64,000 nucleotides of DNA, taken from NCBI GenBank assembly GCA_964602715.1, contig CAZRSB010000001.1, positions 1 through 64,000 of the forward strand, written 5' to 3'. The translations under genes were made by a program, and so were the position numbers. A model generated the notes under the pieces. The model had not been told where the DNA came from. It saw nothing but the letters and a program-made list of their open reading frames with translations, and did no database searches. Positions 33,601 through 42,200 of the stretch are shown piece after piece; within the stretch, counting starts at the first letter, position 1, and each line of letters opens with the position of its first letter. The stretch is from Natronoplasma sp964602715 (lineage in GTDB: Archaea > Thermoplasmatota > Thermoplasmata > Halarchaeoplasmatales > Halarchaeoplasmataceae).

Positions 33601-33947
33601 TTACTGAATCTCTAGCTAGATTGATTTCATTGTGTTTACGTTCTGGAATTCCACCAGAAGAGATCATCGATCAGCTGGAAGGAATCAGATCTCCAGAAAT
33701 AGCATTCGAGGAGGGCGAAAAAATACTATCTATCCCCGATGCGATGGCAAAGGCAATTAAATGGCATAAAGAAGGTAAAAAGAGAACAGAACAAGCTCAA
33801 CTTCCTACCGAAAAAGAAAGCGACAAGTCAGCTGTAGAACAGATGGTATCAAAAGGAATCAATCCTGCATGTCCCGATTGCGGAGCGATGTTGACTCTTT
33901 CTGAAGGTTGTGTTACCTGTCCCAACTGTGGATACAGCCAATGTTGA
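30627..33947 (+). CDS. nrdJ: B12-dependent ribonucleoside-diphosphate reductase with an intein
   Basis: About 1106 residues including a 354-residue intein. ATG 30627 (MTVENLTENAKK) has GAGGT upstream; the earlier ATG at 30588 adds 13 doubtful residues. Class II reductase motifs are FIPNSPTLMNAG, LSACFVLSP, GGGVGYTFSRLRPRGD, NPC-GEQPLEDFEACNLGHINLS (split by the intein), APTGTTSMIANTSGGIEPVF and the C-terminal CPDCG...CPNCGYSQC redox/zinc tail. It makes dNDPs using adenosylcobalamin without oxygen or a glycyl radical. No class I or III reductase genes are in this window. Confidence 0.95.
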   Translation: MTVENLTENAKKILKERYLKRNEEGKIDETPEEMFRRIAHEIAEVNEKYDDDREVKEEEKEFFEALTNLDFIPNSPTLMNAGLELGQLSACFVLSPNDNMESIFQQVKNAAKIFQSGGGVGYTFSRLRPRGDTVKSTGGIASGPVSFMKVYDEMCNTIKQGGRRRGAQMGVLSVQHPDIEEFIEAKDEEGELENFNISVALTEEFMEAVRKGEDYDLINPRSDEVEGQLDAERIYDKIVNQAWKNGEPGILFLDRINEDNPFDMEEYPEHYIDATNPCVAEGTLVNTPQGCRKVENIEVGDEISTVLGHETVDSIEVHEDYEVYRVTFSDGGELKVTAQHQFHVKQEGKKVKPLPLTQIEVDDYVRLHPSYLKEKGDDGLYKRGLKRGILIGDGCYTEHAVNNNTVSISTNEDEDEYAKRIKELFGENLFRTDNEILDCKTKNLILANGRTIIENLNLEPSKSPDKSFSCSELKTEAEIMGVLDGLLASDGDINLASNHPQIRWTTSSKELAHSIRNALLSIGIHGRITVQNKESRGGTINGRKIKANNPKYTINVSGSSARRFAEKSRLEDIHPRKGEELLDLRRNWMTTGNTWKAQIESIEKLEDKTTVYDLYCKESDTWITEGYVQRGCGEQPLEDFEACNLGHINLSHAVNDGKVDWNHLEEMVDLSVRFLDNVIDASDFPNVTGYEGEGDAIRKKVNENRKIGLGVMGWHNMLMQLEIPYDSEEAIDKAHEVMEFIHNKSKEISKKIAEDRGKFPNWDESEYDEPIRNATTTTIAPTGTTSMIANTSGGIEPVFAVSYIKNVLDGETMVMPDPVFEDFAKERGFYSDELMENIAKQGSVTNIDEVPEDVKPLFKTALEISPEWHIRMQAAFQEHVDNAISKTVNFPNEATEEDIKEVYDLAYELGCKGVTVYRSGSRQEQVMEVEGEKEEEDEFERRPRERPTTVEGTTQKIETGYGSLYVTINQDEYGLFEVFSQIGRAGGFTQSFTESLARLISLCLRSGIPPEEIIDQLEGIRSPEIAFEEGEKILSIPDAMAKAIKWHKEGKKRTEQAQLPTEKESDKSAVEQMVSKGINPACPDCGAMLTLSEGCVTCPNCGYSQC
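31458..32519 (+). other. Intein with LAGLIDADG endonuclease inside NrdJ
   Basis: This segment interrupts NPC-GEQPL at the active-site loop. Block A is CVAEGTLVNTPQGCRKVENI and block B is GELKVTAQHQFHV (Thr and His present). Two LAGLIDADG-like helices are RGILIGDGCYT and LDGLLASDGDI. The C-terminal block is VYDLYCKESDTWITEGYVQRG, followed by extein Cys. The usual block F His is Asp, the penultimate His is Arg and the terminal Asn is Gly, so canonical Asn cyclisation is not possible as written. It may splice by an alternative mechanism or be impaired. Confidence 0.88.
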
Positions 33948-34039
33948 TACAGATATCGATAATATAGGAGTATTTTAATATCTAAGAAGAAATCAGAAAA
34001 TAGATATATATCCATCCTATAGGGTGAATCGGTGGAAGA

Positions 34040-35359
34040 ATGGAAAAGAAAAAGAAAAAAGTAATCATTATGGGCGCAGCAGGAAGAGACTTCCATAATT
34101 TTAACTGCGCTTTTAGAGATAATGAGGAAATAGAAGTAGTTGCATTTACGGCTACACAGATACCAGATATTGAAGGTAGAAGATATCCTCCAGCATTAGC
34201 TGGTGATCAGTATCCTGAAGGTATCCCAATAATACCTGAAGATAAATTATCGGAAACGATAGAAGAGGAAAATATAGACGAAGTCATATTTGCTTATAGT
34301 GATGTTAGTCATGAATACGTGATGCATAAAGGCTCAGAAGTGGTCGCCGCCGGTGCAGATTACGTACTTTTAGGTAACCGCGAAACTATGCTAAGATCCA
34401 GAATACCAGTAGTTTCAATCTGCGCAACAAGAACTGGTACAGGTAAAAGCCAGACTACTCGTAAGATATGTGAAATTTTAAATCGAGAAGGTTCTGAAAT
34501 AGTGGCGGTCAGGCATCCTATGCCATATGGTGATCTTGAAAAGCAGGCAGTCCAGAAATTTGAAGATTATGAAGATCTAGATAAACATGAAACAACTATC
34601 GAAGAAAGAGAAGAATATGAGCCATATATAGACAAAAATATGACGATCTATGCAGGTGTGGATTACCATGAAATACTCAGAGAGGCAGAAAAAGAAGGAG
34701 ATATTCTTGTATGGGATGGTGGAAACAACGATACACCGTTTTATCGACCTGACTTACATTTTGTAGTTTTAGATCCTCATAGAGTGGGGCACGAAATAAA
34801 ATATCATCCTGGAGAAGTTAATCTCAACATGGCTGATGTTTGTATAATAAATAAATGTGATACTGCGGAAGAAAAAGACATCAAAGAATTAGAAAAGAAT
34901 ATCAGGAAAGTTAATCCAGAAGCCGAAATAGTTAGGGCTGATTCTCCCATCTCAGTTGACGACCCTGATAAAATAAAAGGCAAAAAGGCTCTAGTGATAG
35001 AAGACGGACCTACGGTAACACATGGTGATATGTCATTTGGAGCGGGAAAAATAGCCGCTGAAAAATTTGGTGCCTCAGAAATAGTAGATCCAAAAGAGTA
35101 TGCTGTGGGAACAATAAAAGACACTTTCAATAACCATCCTCATATCAAAGATGTACTTCCCTCCATGGGATATTCAGACGAACAATTATCGGACCTTGAA
35201 GAAACAATTGATAGAACCGATTGTGACGTTGTTGTAGCAGGAACACCTATCGATATAACTAGAATATTGGATATCGATAAACCTATAGTAAACGTTGGAT
35301 ATGAATTAGAGGTCCATGAGAATGGAAAGTTAGAAGAGATACTATCTGAATTAAAATAG
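34040..35359 (+). CDS. cpgS: Cyclic 2,3-diphosphoglycerate synthetase
   Basis: 439 residues. MGAAGRDFHNFNCAFRDNEE and FTATQIPDIEGRRYPPALAG are the N-terminal nucleotide-binding part. ATRTGTGKSQTTRKI is a P-loop, VWDGGNNDTPFYRPDLHFVV the Walker B region and INKCDTA an NKxD-like motif. It makes the compatible solute cyclic 2,3-diphosphoglycerate from 2,3-bisphosphoglycerate and ATP in methanogens and some other archaea. Homologues are sometimes annotated only as GTPases. It is preceded by ATAGATATATAT and GGTGGAAG. Use as an osmolyte or thermoprotectant is an inference. Confidence 0.87.
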   Translation: MEKKKKKVIIMGAAGRDFHNFNCAFRDNEEIEVVAFTATQIPDIEGRRYPPALAGDQYPEGIPIIPEDKLSETIEEENIDEVIFAYSDVSHEYVMHKGSEVVAAGADYVLLGNRETMLRSRIPVVSICATRTGTGKSQTTRKICEILNREGSEIVAVRHPMPYGDLEKQAVQKFEDYEDLDKHETTIEEREEYEPYIDKNMTIYAGVDYHEILREAEKEGDILVWDGGNNDTPFYRPDLHFVVLDPHRVGHEIKYHPGEVNLNMADVCIINKCDTAEEKDIKELEKNIRKVNPEAEIVRADSPISVDDPDKIKGKKALVIEDGPTVTHGDMSFGAGKIAAEKFGASEIVDPKEYAVGTIKDTFNNHPHIKDVLPSMGYSDEQLSDLEETIDRTDCDVVVAGTPIDITRILDIDKPIVNVGYELEVHENGKLEEILSELK

Positions 35360-35434
35360 GTAAAAAACCTTTCTTACCTTACTTTTCTTTCAACAGAAAC
35401 GCTTAAAAACTTGTCCTTGCTTATTCTTTATCTG

Positions 35435-36763
35435 ATGGATGTAGATTTGGCTGATGATGAACATTTCGTTCAGTCTAATCGATTATGTGCTCGATGCAGA
35501 GGGTCTAAGAAACTTTGTGGAAAAGAACGCTGTCCTGTAGTTGTGAAATATTATCATAGGATGGAATCAAAAAACATGATCGATGATACAGACATCTCTG
35601 GCTCTTCTCCTCCAGGGATTTTTGTTGGTAGATATGGCTATCCAAAAGTAGATATCGGACCTTTAGTTCCTCCATTTCATGGAGATACACGCGAACTTGA
35701 TACACCTGAAAGATGGGTGGGCCGTGACATCGACGATATCGTTAACACAAGAACTAAGCTGATTAGGGGAAAACATCCAGTTAGAGTAGATAAGTTTGAA
35801 GATTCGAACAGGATAGTTGATTTTACCAGGGAGATGGCTCTAGCCAAAGAACCTGCAGAAGTTGAGGCTTTCTTCAAGAAAAAACCTGGAGGGAAAATAT
35901 CAGTTTCAGATTCCGTTCAACCTTATGGACCTTCAGGTCCACTCGACAAAATAGACCTTGGAACCATCAAATTCGATAAAAGATTAGATAAAGTTTATTT
36001 CGATACTGATCTTAAAGCAACGAAAGCAGTTTTGAATCTGTACAAAAAAGATGTCATGGTTTCAAAGATACAGCGCGCCTTCAGTGTAGGATCATTCGGA
36101 TTAGAAAACAATAGAAAATTTGTACCTACAAGATGGAGTATTACTGCCGTCGATGATACAATAGGTAAAAATCTTCGGGAAGAAATAAAAGACTACCGGC
36201 CGATAGATGAATATCGGGTCTATGAGACATGGGAGCTTGACAATAGGTGGGAGATCTTGATGCTCCCACGTACTTGGATCTATGAACTAGTTGAAGCATG
36301 GTACCCTGAGACAGCATGGAATCCACATGGTAAAAATATTGCAATCATATCGAGTCATGAGAAATATGAAGGAAGATCTGATTATGCAGAAATAGGAGGA
36401 TGTTTTTATGCGGCTAGATTGGCTATTGCTGAAAAACTATCCAAAGAAAAGAGACAAGCTGGAGCAGTCATCTTGAGAGAAACACATCCTGGTTATATAA
36501 TGCCTGTAGGGGTTTGGAACGTCAGGGAACATGTGAGAGACGCATTGAAGAAAAAACCGAAAAAATTCGAAGGTCTTAAAGAAGCTCTTTTCTATATGTC
36601 CACCAGATTAGACATAAAGATAGATGTTTGGAAAAAATATAGCGAGGTTCTGAGAGACTCCTTATACCAGACACGTCTCACTGACTTTGATATTTCTGAG
36701 GCAAACTCTAGTAGAAGTGAAGAAAAAGATTTTAAATTTGAGGAGGACAGACATTGGAATTGA
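35435..36763 (+). CDS. nreA: DNA repair protein NreA
   Basis: About 442 residues from ATG 35435 (MDVDLADDEHF). RLCARCRGSKKLCGKERCP is the N-terminal zinc finger and SPPGIFVGRYGYPKVDIGPL with HGDTRELDTPERW is the DUF650 core. The rest (FSVGSFGLENNRKFVPTRWS; YAEIGGCFYAARLAIAEKL; ILRETHPGYIMPVGVWNVRE) is DUF651. NreA works with PCNA in archaeal damage repair. No clear C-terminal PCNA-binding motif (QxxLxxFF) is seen, so that contact may be lost. Its 3' end overlaps the radical SAM gene by 10 bases. Confidence 0.92.
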   Translation: MDVDLADDEHFVQSNRLCARCRGSKKLCGKERCPVVVKYYHRMESKNMIDDTDISGSSPPGIFVGRYGYPKVDIGPLVPPFHGDTRELDTPERWVGRDIDDIVNTRTKLIRGKHPVRVDKFEDSNRIVDFTREMALAKEPAEVEAFFKKKPGGKISVSDSVQPYGPSGPLDKIDLGTIKFDKRLDKVYFDTDLKATKAVLNLYKKDVMVSKIQRAFSVGSFGLENNRKFVPTRWSITAVDDTIGKNLREEIKDYRPIDEYRVYETWELDNRWEILMLPRTWIYELVEAWYPETAWNPHGKNIAIISSHEKYEGRSDYAEIGGCFYAARLAIAEKLSKEKRQAGAVILRETHPGYIMPVGVWNVREHVRDALKKKPKKFEGLKEALFYMSTRLDIKIDVWKKYSEVLRDSLYQTRLTDFDISEANSSRSEEKDFKFEEDRHWN

Positions 36764-37557
36764 ATTATGGAAAAAAAGTGATCCAAGGAGTTGAAGTTAA
36801 ACCTGTAAATTGTAAATCTGCTTTATCCTCTTCCCTACTTGAGGCAGATTACTCTTTGAATCCATATATTGGATGTCTACATGGATGCATCTATTGTTAT
36901 GGTCCCTGTGTCATCAAAGAGGAAAGAAAGTGGGGTCAATTTTTGGATGTGAAGATAAACCTACCAAAAATTCTATCAAAAGAGGCAAAAAATATAGAAA
37001 AAAACATTATCCGTTTGGGCAGTGTAACTGATCCTTACCAAATGGCAGAAGAAGAATATAGAGTAACAAGAAGATGTTTGAAACAACTCAGTAAACATGA
37101 TTGCCGAGTATTGATTCAAACCAAATCTGATCTTGTAAAAAGAGATATTGATCTTTTGAAAGATATGAAATCAGATATTGGAATAACGATTACTTCTTTG
37201 GACGAGGATTTTAGAAAAAAATTTGAACCAGGAGCCCCTTCGATTTCAGACCGACTATCAGCAATAAAGGAGTTAAAAAAAGAAGGTATCAAGGTATGGG
37301 TTTTTATCGGTCCACTCCTTCCTTACTTAAATGATGAGAAGGAAGAATTGATTAGATTAAAAGATACTCTTACATCGTTAGGTGTTGATGAAATATATTT
37401 AGACAAGTTAAATATGAGAGAAAGGATATGGGAGAAAATCAAACCTTTATTAGAGGAAGACATTTTGAATAAATATGAAAATATTTACTTTGGTGATGAA
37501 GGATATTTCAGAAAAAACAGAGAAATATACGATGAGATAGGAAAGAGGATCTTTTAG
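36754..37557 (+). CDS. Radical SAM protein of the SplB/COG1533 type
   Basis: 267 residues from TTG inside the end of nreA. YSLNPYIGCLHGCIYCYGPCV holds CxxxCxxC; LGSVTDPYQMAEEEYRVTR and LIQTKSDLVKRDIDLLKD are typical of spore-photoproduct-lyase-like radical SAM proteins. SplB uses a radical to reverse thymine dimers, but many COG1533 members have other or unknown roles. Translational coupling to nreA hints at DNA repair. Whether it has lyase activity is not decidable: the SplB-specific C-terminal Cys is not evident. Confidence 0.87.
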   Translation: MELNYGKKVIQGVEVKPVNCKSALSSSLLEADYSLNPYIGCLHGCIYCYGPCVIKEERKWGQFLDVKINLPKILSKEAKNIEKNIIRLGSVTDPYQMAEEEYRVTRRCLKQLSKHDCRVLIQTKSDLVKRDIDLLKDMKSDIGITITSLDEDFRKKFEPGAPSISDRLSAIKELKKEGIKVWVFIGPLLPYLNDEKEELIRLKDTLTSLGVDEIYLDKLNMRERIWEKIKPLLEEDILNKYENIYFGDEGYFRKNREIYDEIGKRIF

Positions 37558-37639
37558 AGAAAAAAACTGATTTAAGTTGTTGATTTCATAGAAGATTCCT
37601 AAAAGATTTAAATATTTTTACTTATTGTCATGTTTGTGA

Positions 37640-38497
37640 ATGATCATGTTCAAGAAGAAAGAACTTGAAGAAAAGATTGCATCTTATGAAGAAAAATTAG
37701 ATTCCTATCAAGAAAAAATAGATAAGTTGAAGACTAGAGTTAAAAGTTTAAATAATGAAAATAAAAAATTGAAAAAAGAAAGAAGGAATATTTTAGATGA
37801 AAAGGAACAGATCTTAGAGGAACATGGAGAGAAATTGAAAAACCTTGTCTGGAAAATAACCGAAGAGGATAAGGGAGATTTAGAAGAAGACAAAGATGAA
37901 CTGATCGAAACATTGGAAAGCGAGATATATAGCCTGAAGGAAGAAGTCAAAGAATTGAACGGTGAAAACCAAGATTTACTAAAAGAATTGGAACAATTTG
38001 AAGAAAGAGATACACACGTTATAAAAACGGATAGAGAAACAAAAATACCTGATCGTTCAAAGATAGATGGTGGCATAAAGTGCAAAAGCAACATAGAAAT
38101 TGGGAATGCTGCCTTCATAGATGGGTCAATTGAATCTACTGGTGATTTAGAAATTGGTGATGAAGCAGAAATAAATGGGGACTTACAATCGAAGTCTGGT
38201 CAAGTAAAGATCGGAGCTAAATCAACTATCGATGGAAAAATAAAAGGTCCATCCATCGAAATAGGAGAAAAGACCACAGCAAAAAAACTTGAGTGTTTTG
38301 GAGACGTGAGTTTAGATAAAGAGGTCAATGTCAAGGATATTTTAGCTGTTGGTGATGTTGTAATGAAAAAAGGCGCCCAAGCTGATGGAGAACTAAAATA
38401 TGGAGGAGATTTTGATGGATCAGAAGGTATCTCTATAACAGAGTCAGTGATGCCACTCTCAAAAGAAAAGATAGAAGAGGAATTGAAAAAGAATTGA
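37640..38497 (+). CDS. Coiled-coil bactofilin-like protein
   Basis: 285 residues. Positions ~5-125 are one long coiled coil rich in Glu and Lys heptads (KKKELEEKIASYEEKLDSYQ and on). From ~140 a bactofilin-type beta-helix follows with short repeats: IKCKSNIEIGNAAFIDGSIE, GDLEIGDEAEINGDLQ, GQVKIGAKSTIDGKIKG and VMKKGAQADGELKYGG. Bactofilins self-polymerise as membrane-associated scaffolds. The fusion with a long N-terminal coiled coil is unusual. TTTAAATATT near 37608 is a good TATA box. Confidence 0.85.
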   Translation: MIMFKKKELEEKIASYEEKLDSYQEKIDKLKTRVKSLNNENKKLKKERRNILDEKEQILEEHGEKLKNLVWKITEEDKGDLEEDKDELIETLESEIYSLKEEVKELNGENQDLLKELEQFEERDTHVIKTDRETKIPDRSKIDGGIKCKSNIEIGNAAFIDGSIESTGDLEIGDEAEINGDLQSKSGQVKIGAKSTIDGKIKGPSIEIGEKTTAKKLECFGDVSLDKEVNVKDILAVGDVVMKKGAQADGELKYGGDFDGSEGISITESVMPLSKEKIEEELKKN

Positions 38498-38509
38498 TAA
38501 TATACAACC

Positions 38510-39256
38510 CTAAAAAAAATCACTTAATTTATCTTTTCTATATATGTTTAATTCACTTATCGTAGTGTGATCTTTTTGTTTTAGAACAAAAACAACTGCT
38601 TCTCCTATTTCTTCAGGCTCCAAAACTTCTTCCTTTTGATATTTTTCTTTGTATGTTTTACCATCCTCATCTTTTATTTTAGTTCTTACTTCGGATGGAT
38701 TTATTAAAGTGACTCCAACACCTTCTTCACCCAATATACTCTCCACACTGTGAGCAAATCCTTTAGTCCACCATTTAGTAGCCGCATAAATAGGATTGAA
38801 AGATCGAGGATAGTTGGAATCAAAACTTCCTATGTATATCAAATTTCCTTTACTTTCTTTCAAAAAGGGGATTGCAGTTCTTGTAGTGTAAAACATTCCA
38901 TCACAGTTCGTACGCATCATATCTTTATAATCTTCGGAAGAAAAGTTTTCTAGTTCTCCATATCTAATGATGCCCGCATTATTGATCAAAACATCGATTC
39001 TTCTAAATTTTTCTATTGTTTTTTCGATAAGTCTCTCAACTTCATCTTCTTTAGTAACATCTGTGGGTAATATAAGAGACTCGATCCCATGGTCTTCTTT
39101 AAGTTCAAAACTCAACTCTTCAAGATTTGACTTATTTCTCGAGGCAAGTACAAGTTTCAAACCTAATTTTCCTAGTTTATGGCTGATCGATCTGCCGATC
39201 CCAGAACTTGCTCCAGTTATTAAAGCCACTTTTCCTTTTAAATCCTCATGATTCAT
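38510..39256 (-). CDS. Short-chain dehydrogenase/reductase
   Basis: 248 residues, the classical SDR layout. ALITGASSGIGRSISHKLG is the NAD(P) glycine motif, then LPTDVTKED, INNAGIIRYGEL, a catalytic Ser in IYIGSFDSNYP and YAATKWWTKGFAHS with Tyr and Lys. GVGVTLINPSEVRTKI is the loop after the active site. The cofactor preference and substrate cannot be read with confidence; the Arg-Asn-Lys after the second strand (LVLASRNKSN) suits NADP. It converges with the bactofilin gene. Confidence 0.92.
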   Translation of the reverse strand: MNHEDLKGKVALITGASSGIGRSISHKLGKLGLKLVLASRNKSNLEELSFELKEDHGIESLILPTDVTKEDEVERLIEKTIEKFRRIDVLINNAGIIRYGELENFSSEDYKDMMRTNCDGMFYTTRTAIPFLKESKGNLIYIGSFDSNYPRSFNPIYAATKWWTKGFAHSVESILGEEGVGVTLINPSEVRTKIKDEDGKTYKEKYQKEEVLEPEEIGEAVVFVLKQKDHTTISELNIYRKDKLSDFF

Positions 39257-39273
39257 GGTCCTGCCCCTTGTGA

Positions 39274-42200
39274 TTACAGCAACATGTCATCATCTTCAAG
39301 CCCTTTTGGTCCCTCTATAACCTTTCCACACTCTGGACATTCATCTCCTGAATAAAGTCTTCTACAATCAGCACATAATGGTAGAGTACCACAATCATGT
39401 TTTAATTCAGTTTCTTTTCCACAAAAATTGCATTCATCCTTTTCCTTTACTTTCGATTTACTTTCTTTTTCTCGCTTCTCTTTTGTATCCTTGTTTTCGT
39501 TTTTATTTTCCTCACTTTTTGTTGTAGAAGATATTTTTTTAGTCTTTTGGTCATCGGAATGAGTTTTTCTTCTAGTTCTCTTTTTCTCTGTTATATCAGA
39601 TATATCAGTACTTGGTGGAGTATATTCATCACCTTCGAATTTTTTAAGTGCAGCCTGCACTTTTTTCGCTTGATAAATACCTATTTCAAGCCTCCTAATC
39701 AAACTTATAAGATCTCTTTCTTCAGAAGGAAGGTTTAGTGCTTTATTTTTCAATAACCTCTCTGTTTTTTCATCAATATCTTTTTCTGAAATCTCCATTT
39801 GACCTATAGATTTGATATATTCAAGTACCTTTTTACAGTCCTTGATTTTTTTATCAGGGAAATTAGTAACGATATCGCACAGCTTCAATCCTTTGTTTAA
39901 TTTTCTATCACCTTCTTCTCTAGCTATTTTAGATAAAATGACCTTTGAAGCTTTCTCATAATTATTTTTCTCTTTTGGTGATAAAGCTGAAAGTCTTATA
40001 CCCTCATCTCTCTCAATAAATTCAAAAACCTCATCGATCAAGCTGTAGGGTACATCACATTTCTGAAAAGCCTCTTCTTTTGTAACAGTCTTTCCTCTTT
40101 GACACTCGTACTCTAAAATTACTCTTGCATATTCTTCTAACTCTTGTGATCTTTTCCTGTCCTCCGCCACTTTCAATCCCTGCTGTGCTGATTTGAAATC
40201 CTCATCTAACTCTAGAGCATTTTCAAAGGCTCTCTCTGCTTTGTCAAATCTCTCTAGATCGAGTAGAACCCGCCCCTTGTTATTCCAAGCATATTTATCT
40301 TTAGGATCAAGTCCGATTGCTTTGTCATAAGAAGAGAGGGCCTTCTTTTTTTTACCAATATCCTCAAATACTTTACCAAGTTTGAACCATGCATCTTGAA
40401 AATCTTTATCGATCTCTACAGCTTTTTGTAGGCTTTCTACGGCATCAGTATTAGAGATATCGCTGCTCTCATATTCTACCACACCTTTTTTGTACCAAAG
40501 GTTTGTATTTCTAGGGTCTCTATCTATTGCATTTTCTAATGCATTGATAGAATCTTCCTTTCTTCCTGCGAGGTCGTATGCTTCAGCAAGAGTTTCCCAG
40601 GTGTCTCTATCATCTATAGCAAGCTTCGTTGCGGTTTCTAGAGAATTTATAGCCTCTTCATATCGCTCCTCTTCTAGTGCTAATTTACCTTTATACCCCC
40701 ATGTCTCTCCATCTTGGTCATCTATCTCTAGTGATCTTTCAAATATCTCATATGCTTCTTCGTGCTCTCCAGATTCGATAAGACATTTTCCTTTTAAATT
40801 GAGATAGTCTGTTTCTCTAGGTTCAATATCTAAAGCTTTGTCATACCATTCAACGGCTTCTTTGTATCTTTCCATCTTTCTCAAAGCTTCTGCCTTTCTG
40901 ATTAACGGATGCACATCGTTTTTATCTATCTCATGGGCTTTATTATATGCTCTAAGAGATTCTTCGTATCTTTCCATATGTTCAAGGACCATCCCTTTCT
41001 GCATATGAGAAGTCTTATCTTCAGGTTCTAGTTCTAAGGCTTTATCGAATGCTTTTACACTTTCTTCCCTTTCTTTGAGATATTTATGAGCTAGAGCTTT
41101 ATCTTTCCAGCTTTGATAATCTTTTTCATCTTCTTCTAAAATCTTTTCACAGTAGTCTACTACTTCTTCCCATCTTCCTAGATCTTTTAAAATGTCTCTT
41201 GTCTTTCTTATATCATCGATATTTTCTTCTATTTCTAAGACTCTTTCCATAGATTCAAATGCCGCTTTTGCTTCTCCCAACATTTTCAGGGCTTGGGCTT
41301 TATCTCTCCATGCATCCACATTTTGGGAATTCATCTCCAGTATTTTATCCGCTGTTGCTTTTATTTCACTCCATCTACCCAGTTTCTTTAATGATTCTTT
41401 CTTAGATTCTAAAACTTCTAGATCATACTCCTTCATATCTAGAGCTCTATCGAATGCTTTCACCGCTTCAGCATGATCGTCAATTTCTGCTAAACAGATG
41501 CCTTTTCTTACATGTGCAAATCTGTTACTTGGGTCTAATTTCAATGATTCTTCAATGGATTCTACAGCCTCCTCATAGCGTTCCAGCCATTCAAGAGCTA
41601 TACCCATACTGAACCATATATTTTTGTCACTATCCTCTAGATCTAGAGCTTTTTCGTATGATCTAACCGCTTCTTCATATTTTTTTAGACCTTCTTGGGC
41701 TAATCCTTTGTTATACCATATTTCATGATCATCAGGATCTATCTCTAATGCCTTACTATAAGCTTCGACAGCCTTTTCAAATTCATCTAATTTTTTCAAA
41801 GAATGACCTTTATTATTCCAGAATTTTTTCTCATTTGGCTCAAGTTCGAGGGCCTTTTCAAAACTTTTCACGGCTTCATCATATCTTCCTTTTTCATACT
41901 CACAGAGTCCTTTAGAATTCCAGATATCTGGATGATATTCTTCTATAGAAAGTCCCTCACGGTAACTTTCTATAGCTTTTTCGTACTTTTCCAGGTTTTT
42001 GTAAGCGTAACCTTTATCAAAATAAGCCTCATGATTATTTTCATCTTCCTCTATTATATGATCGCAGGCGATAACTGCTTTCTCGTATTCTTCCAATTCT
42101 AGAAGTGCATCTTTTTTTCCGATTAAAGCTTGAATGTTATCCTCTTCTATTTCTAGCGCCTTTTCAAATGTTTCCAAAGCTTCAGATTGTTCTCCTGTTT

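Noticed and set aside
30627..33947. Class III (anaerobic, glycyl radical) ribonucleotide reductase
   Set aside because: The class II motifs and the C-terminal double CxxC tail are present, and no glycyl-radical motif or NrdG activase is seen.
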